Part shown: in pieces, positions 26,508 through 33,644 of the stretch
How the letters are laid out: the number at the start of each line of letters is the position of its first letter
Numbering within the stretch: position 1 is the first letter of the stretch
DNA from: Winogradskyella sp.
Lineage (GTDB): Bacteria; Bacteroidota; Bacteroidia; Flavobacteriales; Flavobacteriaceae
Length of the DNA: 64,000 bases
NCBI RefSeq assembly: GCF_013213835.1
Contig: NZ_JABSSU010000008.1
Location: 62,001-126,000 of the forward strand
Reading direction: 5' to 3'
Made by a program: the position numbers and the translations under genes
Notes under the pieces: generated by a model
Told to the model about the DNA's origin: nothing
The model's input: the letters and a program-made list of their open reading frames with translations, nothing else
Database searches by the model: none

Positions 26508-27118
26508 AATAAACCATGAATTTGGGCATCAATCTTATTGATTATGCCACCTAAATCTTCAGGGTTAGCAACAAAGTCTAGATTGTCAACGTCAATGATT
26601 AACAAATTGCCTTTATCATAGGTAGTAATCCAAGCTTCATAACGCTCGTTCAGGCGACTTAGGTAATCAATACTAATGGTGTTTTCGTAATCTCTACCAC
26701 GTTTGTGTATTTGAGCAACTAAATTAGGAATAGAACTACGCAGATAAATCAACAAATCCGGACCTTTAACAAAGGATTCCATAAGCTCGAATAATGACGA
26801 ATAATTCTCAAAATCACGGTTAGTCATTAAACCCATTGCATGAAGGTTTGGTGCAAAGATGTGTGCATCTTCATATATGGTTCTGTCTTGAATGATGTCT
26901 TTTCCGCTATCATGAATTTGGTTAACCTGACGAAATCTACTGTTTAGGAAATATACCTGCAAATTAAAGCTCCAACGTTCCATTTGATTATAAAAATCAT
27001 CTAAATATGGGTTGTCTACAACGTCTTCTAATTGCGCTTCCCATTTGTAGTGTTTAGCTAATAATTTAGTGAGCGTTGTCTTTCCAGCTCCAATATTCCC
27101 AGCAACAGCAATATGCAT
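26504..27118 (-). CDS. Deoxynucleoside kinase
   Basis: A 204-residue kinase of the deoxynucleoside kinase (dNK/dGK) family that phosphorylates salvaged deoxynucleosides. It has the P-loop GNIGAGKTTL (residues 7-16), QDRTIYEDAHIFA near the catalytic/base-binding region, and YLRSSIPNLVAQIHKRGRDYE with the lid arginines. Base preference cannot be read. It starts 4 bp after a secreted-protein gene on the same strand. Confidence 0.9.
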   Translation of the reverse strand: MHIAVAGNIGAGKTTLTKLLAKHYKWEAQLEDVVDNPYLDDFYNQMERWSFNLQVYFLNSRFRQVNQIHDSGKDIIQDRTIYEDAHIFAPNLHAMGLMTNRDFENYSSLFELMESFVKGPDLLIYLRSSIPNLVAQIHKRGRDYENTISIDYLSRLNERYEAWITTYDKGNLLIIDVDNLDFVANPEDLGGIINKIDAQIHGLF

Positions 27119-27122
27119 AATT

Positions 27123-27905
27123 TTAGTCGAGTTTTAAGTGGTATTCACGAAGAATTTCAAGATGGTAAATATACAAGGTTTCATTGGTTACCAAAAACTG
27201 ACTTATTAACAAATTTGGCAATGCTATAGGCCAAATTTCATTGCTGTTCTTGGTAAGAATACTTAATTCATTTTCCTTTTTAAGAATTAAATTCGCCTTA
27301 CTAAAGGCCATGTCTGTATAGCCATTATTTTCAAACTTGTTTATAAGGCTGCCGAAGTAATTATAGATGTATAAGTACCTCTCAGTAAGCATGTAGCAAT
27401 TATTATAATCACTTTTAAGATCTAAAACTTCGGATTGAATCGGAACCGTTTTAAGCCTTGTTGTATTGGTTTTGTAATCATACAATTCTAGTTGTTGCAT
27501 ATCTTGATTAAACAACCAAAGTGTGTTGTCAAACCCTGTAGAAACAAAACTTACATTTTTGTAGGGTTGCACAACGTTAAAATCTACTTTAGAAACTTCG
27601 GCCAATCGATTATCTAAGATTACGACTGTGTTAAAATCTTTGTAAAAGAGATTAATCTTTAAAGGATTAAAAGCATTTGCTGTGGTAACTTCACCTAACT
27701 GAAAGTTGGTATAAGTAATTGTAGTGTCTTTAGTTTTTTTATGAAAAGTATAATCCTTAGTGGTGTAGTACAACGTTTCAAAAGTATCGATGCCAAAAAC
27801 AGATGCAACTTTTAATTTGGTAGAATCTATAAAAACACCTTTGACCTTTTTTTGGGCAAATACCGATAAACTAACTATAAAAACGAAATAAACTAAATTC
27901 TGCAT
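27123..27905 (-). CDS. Secreted protein of unknown function
   Basis: A 260-residue exported protein with signal peptide about 1-17 (ending VFAQ). The body is made of short repeated beta-strand segments (VILDNRLAEVSKVDF, LWLFNQDMQQLELYDYKT, CYMLTERYLYIYNYFGSL), suggestive of a propeller-like fold. I do not recognise the family. It is immediately upstream of the deoxynucleoside kinase (4-bp gap) and 46 bp downstream of the response regulator, so it may be part of that transcript. Confidence 0.7.
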   Translation of the reverse strand: MQNLVYFVFIVSLSVFAQKKVKGVFIDSTKLKVASVFGIDTFETLYYTTKDYTFHKKTKDTTITYTNFQLGEVTTANAFNPLKINLFYKDFNTVVILDNRLAEVSKVDFNVVQPYKNVSFVSTGFDNTLWLFNQDMQQLELYDYKTNTTRLKTVPIQSEVLDLKSDYNNCYMLTERYLYIYNYFGSLINKFENNGYTDMAFSKANLILKKENELSILTKNSNEIWPIALPNLLISQFLVTNETLYIYHLEILREYHLKLD

Positions 27906-27951
27906 ACGTTGCAGAAAAATACAAAAATTGAACCAATAATGAGCTGAATGA

Positions 27952-28635
27952 CTAAATGGTTAACTTATAGCCATAACCTCTAACATTAATGATTTGTATG
28001 TTTTCGTCTTTTTTTAATTTCTTTCTCAGTTTAGTAATGAAAACGTCCATACTTCTTGCTGAGAAAAAATCATCTGTACCCCAAAGTTTGTTTAATATTA
28101 AAGAACGGTCTAAGACTTGATTTTTATTTTTTATTAAATGAAATAATAAATGCGCTTCTCTATGAGTCAATTGCTGTACATCATCATTTTTGTAAAGTAA
28201 TTGTTGTTTTGGGAAATCAAACATATAATCGCCAATTTCTATAACTTTTGAAGCTGATTGTACTTGCTTTCGTTTAAGAAGATTATGAACTCTAACTATG
28301 AGTTCTTCCATACTAAATGGTTTTTTTAGGTAATCATTACCACCAATAGAAAAACCCTCAACAACATCTGCTGTTTGAGATTTAGCAGTTAAGAAAATGA
28401 TTGGTATGGTATCGTCTATAGCTCTAATGTCTTTAGCTAAAGTAAAGCCATCTTTTTTTGGCATCATTACATCTAATACTAAGATTTCTGGTGCTTCAGT
28501 TTTATATTTTTCAAAAGCTTTTTCTCCGTTTTCACATAGTGTAACGTCAAAATCCCTAGTTTCTAGACTTTCTTTAATTATCTGTCCTAACGCCGCTTCA
28601 TCTTCGGCTAATAGTAATTTTATTTTATCAGCCAT
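27952..28635 (-). CDS. OmpR/PhoB-type response regulator (RprY-like)
   Basis: A 227-residue regulator: receiver domain (about 1-120) with the phospho-acceptor Asp in ILVLDVMMPKKDG and the conserved Lys in LKKPFSMEEL, then a winged-helix DNA-binding domain (about 130-227, ending INVRGYGYKLTI). It overlaps the sensor kinase gene by 8 bp, so the two are translated together. Proteins of this type bind direct repeats spaced 10-11 bp, and such repeats lie in the adjacent divergent promoter region. Confidence 0.94.
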   Translation of the reverse strand: MADKIKLLLAEDEAALGQIIKESLETRDFDVTLCENGEKAFEKYKTEAPEILVLDVMMPKKDGFTLAKDIRAIDDTIPIIFLTAKSQTADVVEGFSIGGNDYLKKPFSMEELIVRVHNLLKRKQVQSASKVIEIGDYMFDFPKQQLLYKNDDVQQLTHREAHLLFHLIKNKNQVLDRSLILNKLWGTDDFFSARSMDVFITKLRKKLKKDENIQIINVRGYGYKLTI

Positions 28636-30151
28636 TTGGTAATGATATTTTAAATGTAGTTAAACCTTTAGCTAAATTTAAGTCGATTGTACCATTATGC
28701 TTTTCTATAATGGTTTTAGTATAATAAAGTCCAATTCCAAACCCTTTGACATCGTGTGTGTTTCCTTTTGGTACGCGATAGAATTTTTCAAAAATTTGTT
28801 CCTTATTAGCTTGAGAAAGTGAAGACCCATTATCAGAAATTAAAATATCAAAAGAATGTTCTTTTGGTAACAGGTCGACTTCTATGGTATCTCCACCATA
28901 TTTTACCGCATTATCTAATATGTTGTTAATGGCATTTTCAAAATGAAAGATGTCAACTTTAGCTAATAAATGTTCAACTTTTAGGTTAGAGCTAAATTGC
29001 TTTTTAGGAAACTGTAATTCGTATTTTTTTGTGAGCTCAGTAATAAGTGCTACAACATCAATTTCTTCCTTGTTAAGCTCTAATTTATCACTGTCTAATG
29101 TTGCAGTTTCAAGAAGCTTTTCAACCATAAGGTTCAGTTTTTCTAACTGTGTAGACGACATATTAATGTATTTTTTAGTCTTTTCTTTGTCATCTATTCC
29201 GTTAAAATTATTTATACTTTCTAAGGCAACACCTATGGTTGCTATTGGTGTTTTAAACTCATGTGTAATGTTGCTAATAAGATCATTTTTTACTTCGGCT
29301 AACTGCTTTTGTTGTTTTATGATTTTAAGCAGATAGAATAAACAGCTAATAATAGCCAATACCAATAAGATTGATATTAAAATACCATTTAAACTACGTT
29401 TTAAAACCGTTATTGTGGAGTTGCTGTAGTGTAATTCTAAAATACTTCCTTTAGGTAAAAATTTAGATCTTGAGGTTGTATTCAAAACCAAGTTTGTTTC
29501 AATAGGTTTGGTCAGAGAGTCTTTGAATTTAGAAACTTGTCTTATCACATTACTTTTATAAAATTTCAATTCATGGTTTATATCTATACGTTTTTGATTG
29601 AGTTCTCCTTTGAGAAGGCTATCAATTTTAAAAGTATCTAGACTATCATTAGTAATAGAAACAACAATTTTTGAGGTTAGTAACTCAAAATCATCAAACT
29701 CTAATTTTTCAATTTTTATACTATCAATAGTATTTCTAAAGGCACCTAATGATTTTGTTGGATGCAAACTGTCATGAATTTGAGACATAGAATCCAATGC
29801 TTCACCTTTAAAAATATTGATCCCTTGTATGTTATCAATATTTAAAGAGTCAAGACTATTGTACTTATAGTTAACGCTATCAATACGTTGAAAGAAGCTT
29901 TCTAATTTACCTCCTTCTTCAAATGCATTTTTCTGCTGGTCACCTTCAAGGAAAATACCAACAGTAGTATTTTCAGCCAAAGCTGTATAATAGTCGTCAA
30001 CTGCCTTATCTAAACTTGTTTGCACATCACTGATGAGTTGATCCTTATTATTTAGATAGTTTTTATAATTCCAATAAGATTGAATTGCAATTGTAGCAGT
30101 AATTACTACTATAATAACATATAAAATCCACCTGTACTTTTTGTCGTTCAT
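28628..30151 (-). CDS. Membrane sensor histidine kinase (RprX-like)
   Basis: A 507-residue kinase: membrane helix about 9-27, a large periplasmic sensor region (about 28-255), a second helix (ILISILLVLAIISCLFYLL), then the dimerisation domain with the phospho-accepting His in NITHEFKTPIATIG and the ATPase domain with NAINNILDNAVKYGG and GFGIGLYYTKTI. The signal is unknown. It is first in its operon and divergent from the small secreted protein and GLPGLI genes. Confidence 0.93.
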   Translation of the reverse strand: MNDKKYRWILYVIIVVITATIAIQSYWNYKNYLNNKDQLISDVQTSLDKAVDDYYTALAENTTVGIFLEGDQQKNAFEEGGKLESFFQRIDSVNYKYNSLDSLNIDNIQGINIFKGEALDSMSQIHDSLHPTKSLGAFRNTIDSIKIEKLEFDDFELLTSKIVVSITNDSLDTFKIDSLLKGELNQKRIDINHELKFYKSNVIRQVSKFKDSLTKPIETNLVLNTTSRSKFLPKGSILELHYSNSTITVLKRSLNGILISILLVLAIISCLFYLLKIIKQQKQLAEVKNDLISNITHEFKTPIATIGVALESINNFNGIDDKEKTKKYINMSSTQLEKLNLMVEKLLETATLDSDKLELNKEEIDVVALITELTKKYELQFPKKQFSSNLKVEHLLAKVDIFHFENAINNILDNAVKYGGDTIEVDLLPKEHSFDILISDNGSSLSQANKEQIFEKFYRVPKGNTHDVKGFGIGLYYTKTIIEKHNGTIDLNLAKGLTTFKISLPNG

Positions 30152-30191
30152 ACTACAAATGTATAAAGTATTATAGCTTAAATTTCAAACG

Positions 30192-30217
30192 GTTAACACA
30201 CGTTAACACTGATTAAC
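30192..30217. promoter_or_regulatory. Three 10-bp-spaced direct repeats, candidate response-regulator site
   Basis: GTTAAC at 30192-30197, GTTAAC at 30202-30207 and ATTAAC at 30212-30217, exactly one helical turn apart. They lie in the 124-bp divergent region between the kinase gene and the gene at 30276. This spacing is typical for OmpR/PhoB-type regulators. Confidence 0.55.
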
Positions 30218-30275
30218 TTTAAAGCTAAAAAACAGTTGAGATATTTGTGATGTATTAATCATAAAATCAAAAAAA

Positions 30276-30647
30276 ATGAAACAATTAGTTATAACAGCCT
30301 TATTCCTTTGGAGTTTAAATGGAATGGCTCAAGATAGTGAAACGACAAACATCAATTCTATTGAGAAGGTTAAGGTTGAAAATCTAGATATAGTAGTGAC
30401 CGTAGATTCGGCTGAAGAAATTAAACGAACTTTTAAGGTAGAAGACATTAAAGAGATGTTTGATTTAACTGGCGATAACGAATCTGTGTCGTTCAAATTA
30501 ATTTGCAACGGAGAAACGATGAGCAATGGTGAGCAGTCTCAATTATCCTATAAGATAAAAGGTAATTCAAACAATGTTGAAGACTTCATTGTAAGAGTTA
30601 AGGAACTCAGAGATGCTGCGATTAAATATTACAACAAGAAAAAATAA
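30276..30647 (+). CDS. Small secreted protein of unknown function
   Basis: A 123-residue exported protein: signal peptide about 1-18 (ending GMAQ), then a mixed alpha/beta body with INSIEKVKVENLDIVVTVDS and a Lys-rich C-terminus (AAIKYYNKKK). I do not recognise the family. It is the first gene reading away from the two-component system and lies 17 bp before the first GLPGLI gene, so it is probably in the same regulated operon. Confidence 0.65.
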   Translation: MKQLVITALFLWSLNGMAQDSETTNINSIEKVKVENLDIVVTVDSAEEIKRTFKVEDIKEMFDLTGDNESVSFKLICNGETMSNGEQSQLSYKIKGNSNNVEDFIVRVKELRDAAIKYYNKKK

Positions 30648-30664
30648 ATTTAAAAATCAATCAA

Positions 30665-31528
30665 ATGACAACAATTATTAGAGTAATGGTCTTGGCGCTT
30701 GTGATGGTAGTTTCTACCATCGCTAGTGCTCAAGATTTTCAAGGAGTGGCTACCTACAAGACACAACGTAAGTTAGATATAAAAATGGATAGTACAAGCA
30801 CATCTGCTGTGTCAAAGGAGATGCATGAACAAATGATGGAAATGATGAAAAAGCAGTTTCAGAAAACTTTTAAGCTAACCTTTAATAAAGAAGAATCTGT
30901 TTATAAACAAGATGAAGAATTAGACAAGCCAAATACGGGTATGGGAAGTGGTATTCAAATTGTAGCGATTGGCGGAGGAGGCGGTTCTGACGTATTATAT
31001 AAAAACACTAAAGAACAACGGTATGCTGAACAAGTTGATACCTATGGTAAAATCTTTTTAGTAAAAGATAGTATTGAAGGGATAGAATGGAAATTAGGTT
31101 CTGAGACAAAATATATTGGTGAGTACCCTTGCTTTAAAGCAACATACACCAAAGAGGTCGAAAAAATGAATGTTAGTTTTGGTAGTGATGATGAGGAAGA
31201 AACTAAGGAGACAGAAATGGAAGAGCGTACAGTTACCGCCTGGTATACACCTCAAATCCCTATTAATAATGGTCCAGATAATTATCAAGGACTTCCTGGA
31301 CTAATTCTAGAAGTCCATGATGGTGATTTAACTATAATCTGTAGTAAAATTGTCCTAAATCCAAAGGAGAAGGTAGAGATTAATGAGCCAGATAAAGGTA
31401 AAGAAGTGGATCAAGAAAAGTATGAGGCTATTATGGAAAAGAAAGCAAAAGAGATGATGGAGCGTTTTAGACCTGCCAAAGGCGATAGAAATAATGGTAA
31501 TAGTTTTAGTATTAGTATAGGTGGCTAA
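30665..31528 (+). CDS. GLPGLI family protein 1
   Basis: A 287-residue exported protein with signal peptide about 1-23 (IASAQ) and the eponymous motif in YQGLPGLILEVHDGD. Shared family blocks are LTFNKEESVY, GEYPCFKATY, TAWYTPQIPI and IVLNPKEK. This copy has a Met-rich stretch (MHEQMMEMMKKQF) and a Gly-run (GGGGG). GLPGLI proteins are periplasmic or surface proteins of Bacteroidota often encoded next to TonB-type receptors; their function is not established. It is the first of three paralogues. Confidence 0.9.
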   Translation: MTTIIRVMVLALVMVVSTIASAQDFQGVATYKTQRKLDIKMDSTSTSAVSKEMHEQMMEMMKKQFQKTFKLTFNKEESVYKQDEELDKPNTGMGSGIQIVAIGGGGGSDVLYKNTKEQRYAEQVDTYGKIFLVKDSIEGIEWKLGSETKYIGEYPCFKATYTKEVEKMNVSFGSDDEEETKETEMEERTVTAWYTPQIPINNGPDNYQGLPGLILEVHDGDLTIICSKIVLNPKEKVEINEPDKGKEVDQEKYEAIMEKKAKEMMERFRPAKGDRNNGNSFSISIGG

Positions 31529-31590
31529 AAACAAAGTCTTTATTAATGTTAATATTATGATAAACGGAAGCTATGTGTTTAATGTATAAT

Positions 31591-31598
31591 TATATTTG
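31591..31598 (+). promoter_or_regulatory. -7 element before the second GLPGLI gene
   Basis: TATATTTG, an exact TAnnTTTG match, 25 bp before 31623. No clear -33 TTG is seen. Confidence 0.5.
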
Positions 31599-31628
31599 TT
31601 AAACAAAACAATTTAATTTTCGTTGATT

Positions 31629-32510
31629 ATGAGATCTTTACTATTAAAAACAGGCTTATTTGTCTCACTTTTTTTATTCGTTTTAATACCAAATTCAGAT
31701 AATGTTGATGCAGCCACGGTTAAAGCTGACGATGAATTTCAAGGACAAGCATTTTATATGTCTAAGTCTAAAATGGAACTTGGTAGATGGGGAGCTCGCA
31801 TGAGTGAAGCTCAAAAGAAGCAAATAGCGGCAAGACTTAAAAACAGGTTAGAAAAGGAATACATTTTAACTTTCAATAAAGAGGAAGCAGTATTCTATGA
31901 AGATGAAAAACTTGATGCTATGTCTGGCGCTACCGATTCTTGGGGAAAGAATTTTGCACCAGGAAGACAATATAAAAATGTAAAGACAAATACCCAGATT
32001 CAAAATCAAGAATTTTATGGAAAGAAGTTTTTAGTTAAAGATAAATTGCAAGACATTAATTGGATATTAGGGAAAGAGACGAAGCAAATAGGAAATTACA
32101 TGTGTTTTAAAGCAACCGCTTCAATTCCTTCTAATGATTTAGCATGGTACGATTTTTCTTGGGGTAGATTGAGAAATAATCAAGCTAATGAAAAAAAGGC
32201 AGATTCAATTAAAACTGATGAGACTGATGAGCCAGAAATTGAAATGACTGAAGTTGAAGCATGGTACTCACCACAAATTCCTGTGAGTCATGGTCCTCTA
32301 GAGTATTGGGGTTTACCAGGTTTAATTTTAGAAGTAAGTGCCGGTAATACAACAATGTTGTGTACTAAAATAGTAATGAATCCTAAAGAGAAACTTGAAA
32401 TAAAAGCACCAGACAAAGGTAAAGAAACAACGAAAGCTGAATATCAAGTTACAGTCATTGAAAAAATGAAGGAGTTCAGAAACAACCGCATGGGTAGAAG
32501 ACGTGGTTAA
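31629..32510 (+). CDS. GLPGLI family protein 2
   Basis: A paralogue of its neighbours with the motif YWGLPGLILEVSAGN and the blocks LTFNKEEAVFYEDEKLD, GNYMCFKAT, AWYSPQIPVSHGP and KIVMNPKEK. I place the start at the ATG at 31629, two codons after an alternative ATG at 31623; both give the signal peptide RSLLLKTGLFVSLFLFVL. The mature start differs from its paralogues (DAATVKADDEFQG). The C-terminus is Arg/Gly-rich (NRMGRRRG). Confidence 0.88.
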   Translation: MRSLLLKTGLFVSLFLFVLIPNSDNVDAATVKADDEFQGQAFYMSKSKMELGRWGARMSEAQKKQIAARLKNRLEKEYILTFNKEEAVFYEDEKLDAMSGATDSWGKNFAPGRQYKNVKTNTQIQNQEFYGKKFLVKDKLQDINWILGKETKQIGNYMCFKATASIPSNDLAWYDFSWGRLRNNQANEKKADSIKTDETDEPEIEMTEVEAWYSPQIPVSHGPLEYWGLPGLILEVSAGNTTMLCTKIVMNPKEKLEIKAPDKGKETTKAEYQVTVIEKMKEFRNNRMGRRRG

Positions 32511-32514
32511 TTTA

Positions 32515-32550
32515 TTAACAGAAGTTTAACGAATATAAACTTTACTTTTA
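32515..32550 (+). promoter_or_regulatory. Possible regulator repeats and promoter before the third GLPGLI gene
   Basis: TTAAC at 32515-32519 and 32526-32530 (11-bp spacing) echo the GTTAAC repeats at 30192-30217. TACTTTTA (32543-32550) resembles a -7 element. Confidence 0.35.
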
Positions 32551-32626
32551 TCATCTATAAAAGTCTAACATGATGCTTCATGTTATTAGGAGCTTAATTA
32601 AACAATCTACGTTATAAATTTTTAAG

Positions 32627-33502
32627 ATGAAAAAATCACTTTTACCAATTATTGCAGTACTGCTGTTTTCTTTAACGACTGTCCTATCAGCTCAAGATTT
32701 TCAAGGAAAGGCATATTACCAAACTAAAACTACCATGAATCTTGATGAATGGGGCGGAAGAGAAATGAGCCCAGAACGAAAGAAGATGATTCAGGAGCGC
32801 ATGAAAAGTTTTTTAGAAAAGCAATATGTCCTAACTTTCAATAAGGAAGAATCCGTTTATAAGGAAGATGAAAAACTAGAGATGCCTGGTCAGCGTGGTT
32901 GGGGTGGTTTTGCAAGTAGTTTTAGTGGTGGTCCTAAATATAAAAATGTAAAAGAAAAAGAACTTTTACAAGATCAAGAGTTTTTCGGGAAAGAATTTTT
33001 AATTAAAGATGAACTGAAATCCTTAGAATGGAAAATGGGTACTGAAACAAAAGTGATAGGTAACTATACTTGCTTTAAGGCAACTGCAATAAAAACTGTT
33101 GATGAATTTGATTGGCGTAGTATGAGACGCAGACAACCAAAGAAAGAAGAGAAAGAAGCAGATTCTTCCCAAACGAAGAAGAGTGATGATCCTATGGATG
33201 AAGTAGAAGTTCCTAAGACTATCGAAGTTACAGCATGGTACACGCCTCAGATTCCAATTAATCAAGGGCCAGACGATTATTGGGGATTACCAGGTCTTAT
33301 ATTAGAGGTGAATGCTGATAGAACTACAATCCTTTGCACCAAAATTGTAATGAATCCTGAAGAGAAGGAAGAGATAGAAAAGCCAACTAAAGGAGAAGAA
33401 GTAACACAGCAAGAGTATACCGAAATCATCACTAAAAAGATGAAAGAAATGCGCGAAATGTATGGCGGTAGAAGAGGTAGAAATGGTGGTAGACGCAATT
33501 AG
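32627..33502 (+). CDS. GLPGLI family protein 3
   Basis: A 291-residue paralogue: signal peptide about 1-23 (TVLSAQ), DFQGKAYYQTKT, LTFNKEESVYKEDEKLE, GNYTCFKATA, TAWYTPQIPINQGPDDYWG and GLPGLILEVNADRTTILC. The C-terminus ends in a basic Arg/Gly tail (GGRRGRNGGRRN). It is closer to copy 2 in its Gly/Trp-rich middle (QRGWGGFASSFSGG). It precedes the barrel gene on the same strand, so together they may form one uptake or surface-processing module. Confidence 0.9.
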   Translation: MKKSLLPIIAVLLFSLTTVLSAQDFQGKAYYQTKTTMNLDEWGGREMSPERKKMIQERMKSFLEKQYVLTFNKEESVYKEDEKLEMPGQRGWGGFASSFSGGPKYKNVKEKELLQDQEFFGKEFLIKDELKSLEWKMGTETKVIGNYTCFKATAIKTVDEFDWRSMRRRQPKKEEKEADSSQTKKSDDPMDEVEVPKTIEVTAWYTPQIPINQGPDDYWGLPGLILEVNADRTTILCTKIVMNPEEKEEIEKPTKGEEVTQQEYTEIITKKMKEMREMYGGRRGRNGGRRN

Positions 33503-33644
33503 AATAAAAAAGAATGAATGCTTTTGTTAGCATTATCAATCAAAAACGAATAAGCACAATTATGAAACATTCGAATAATTAGATCTAAAAATTTCGATCT
33601 TTTGAATGTTCCATCTGACCAACCAAAAAAACAAGTATCAACAG

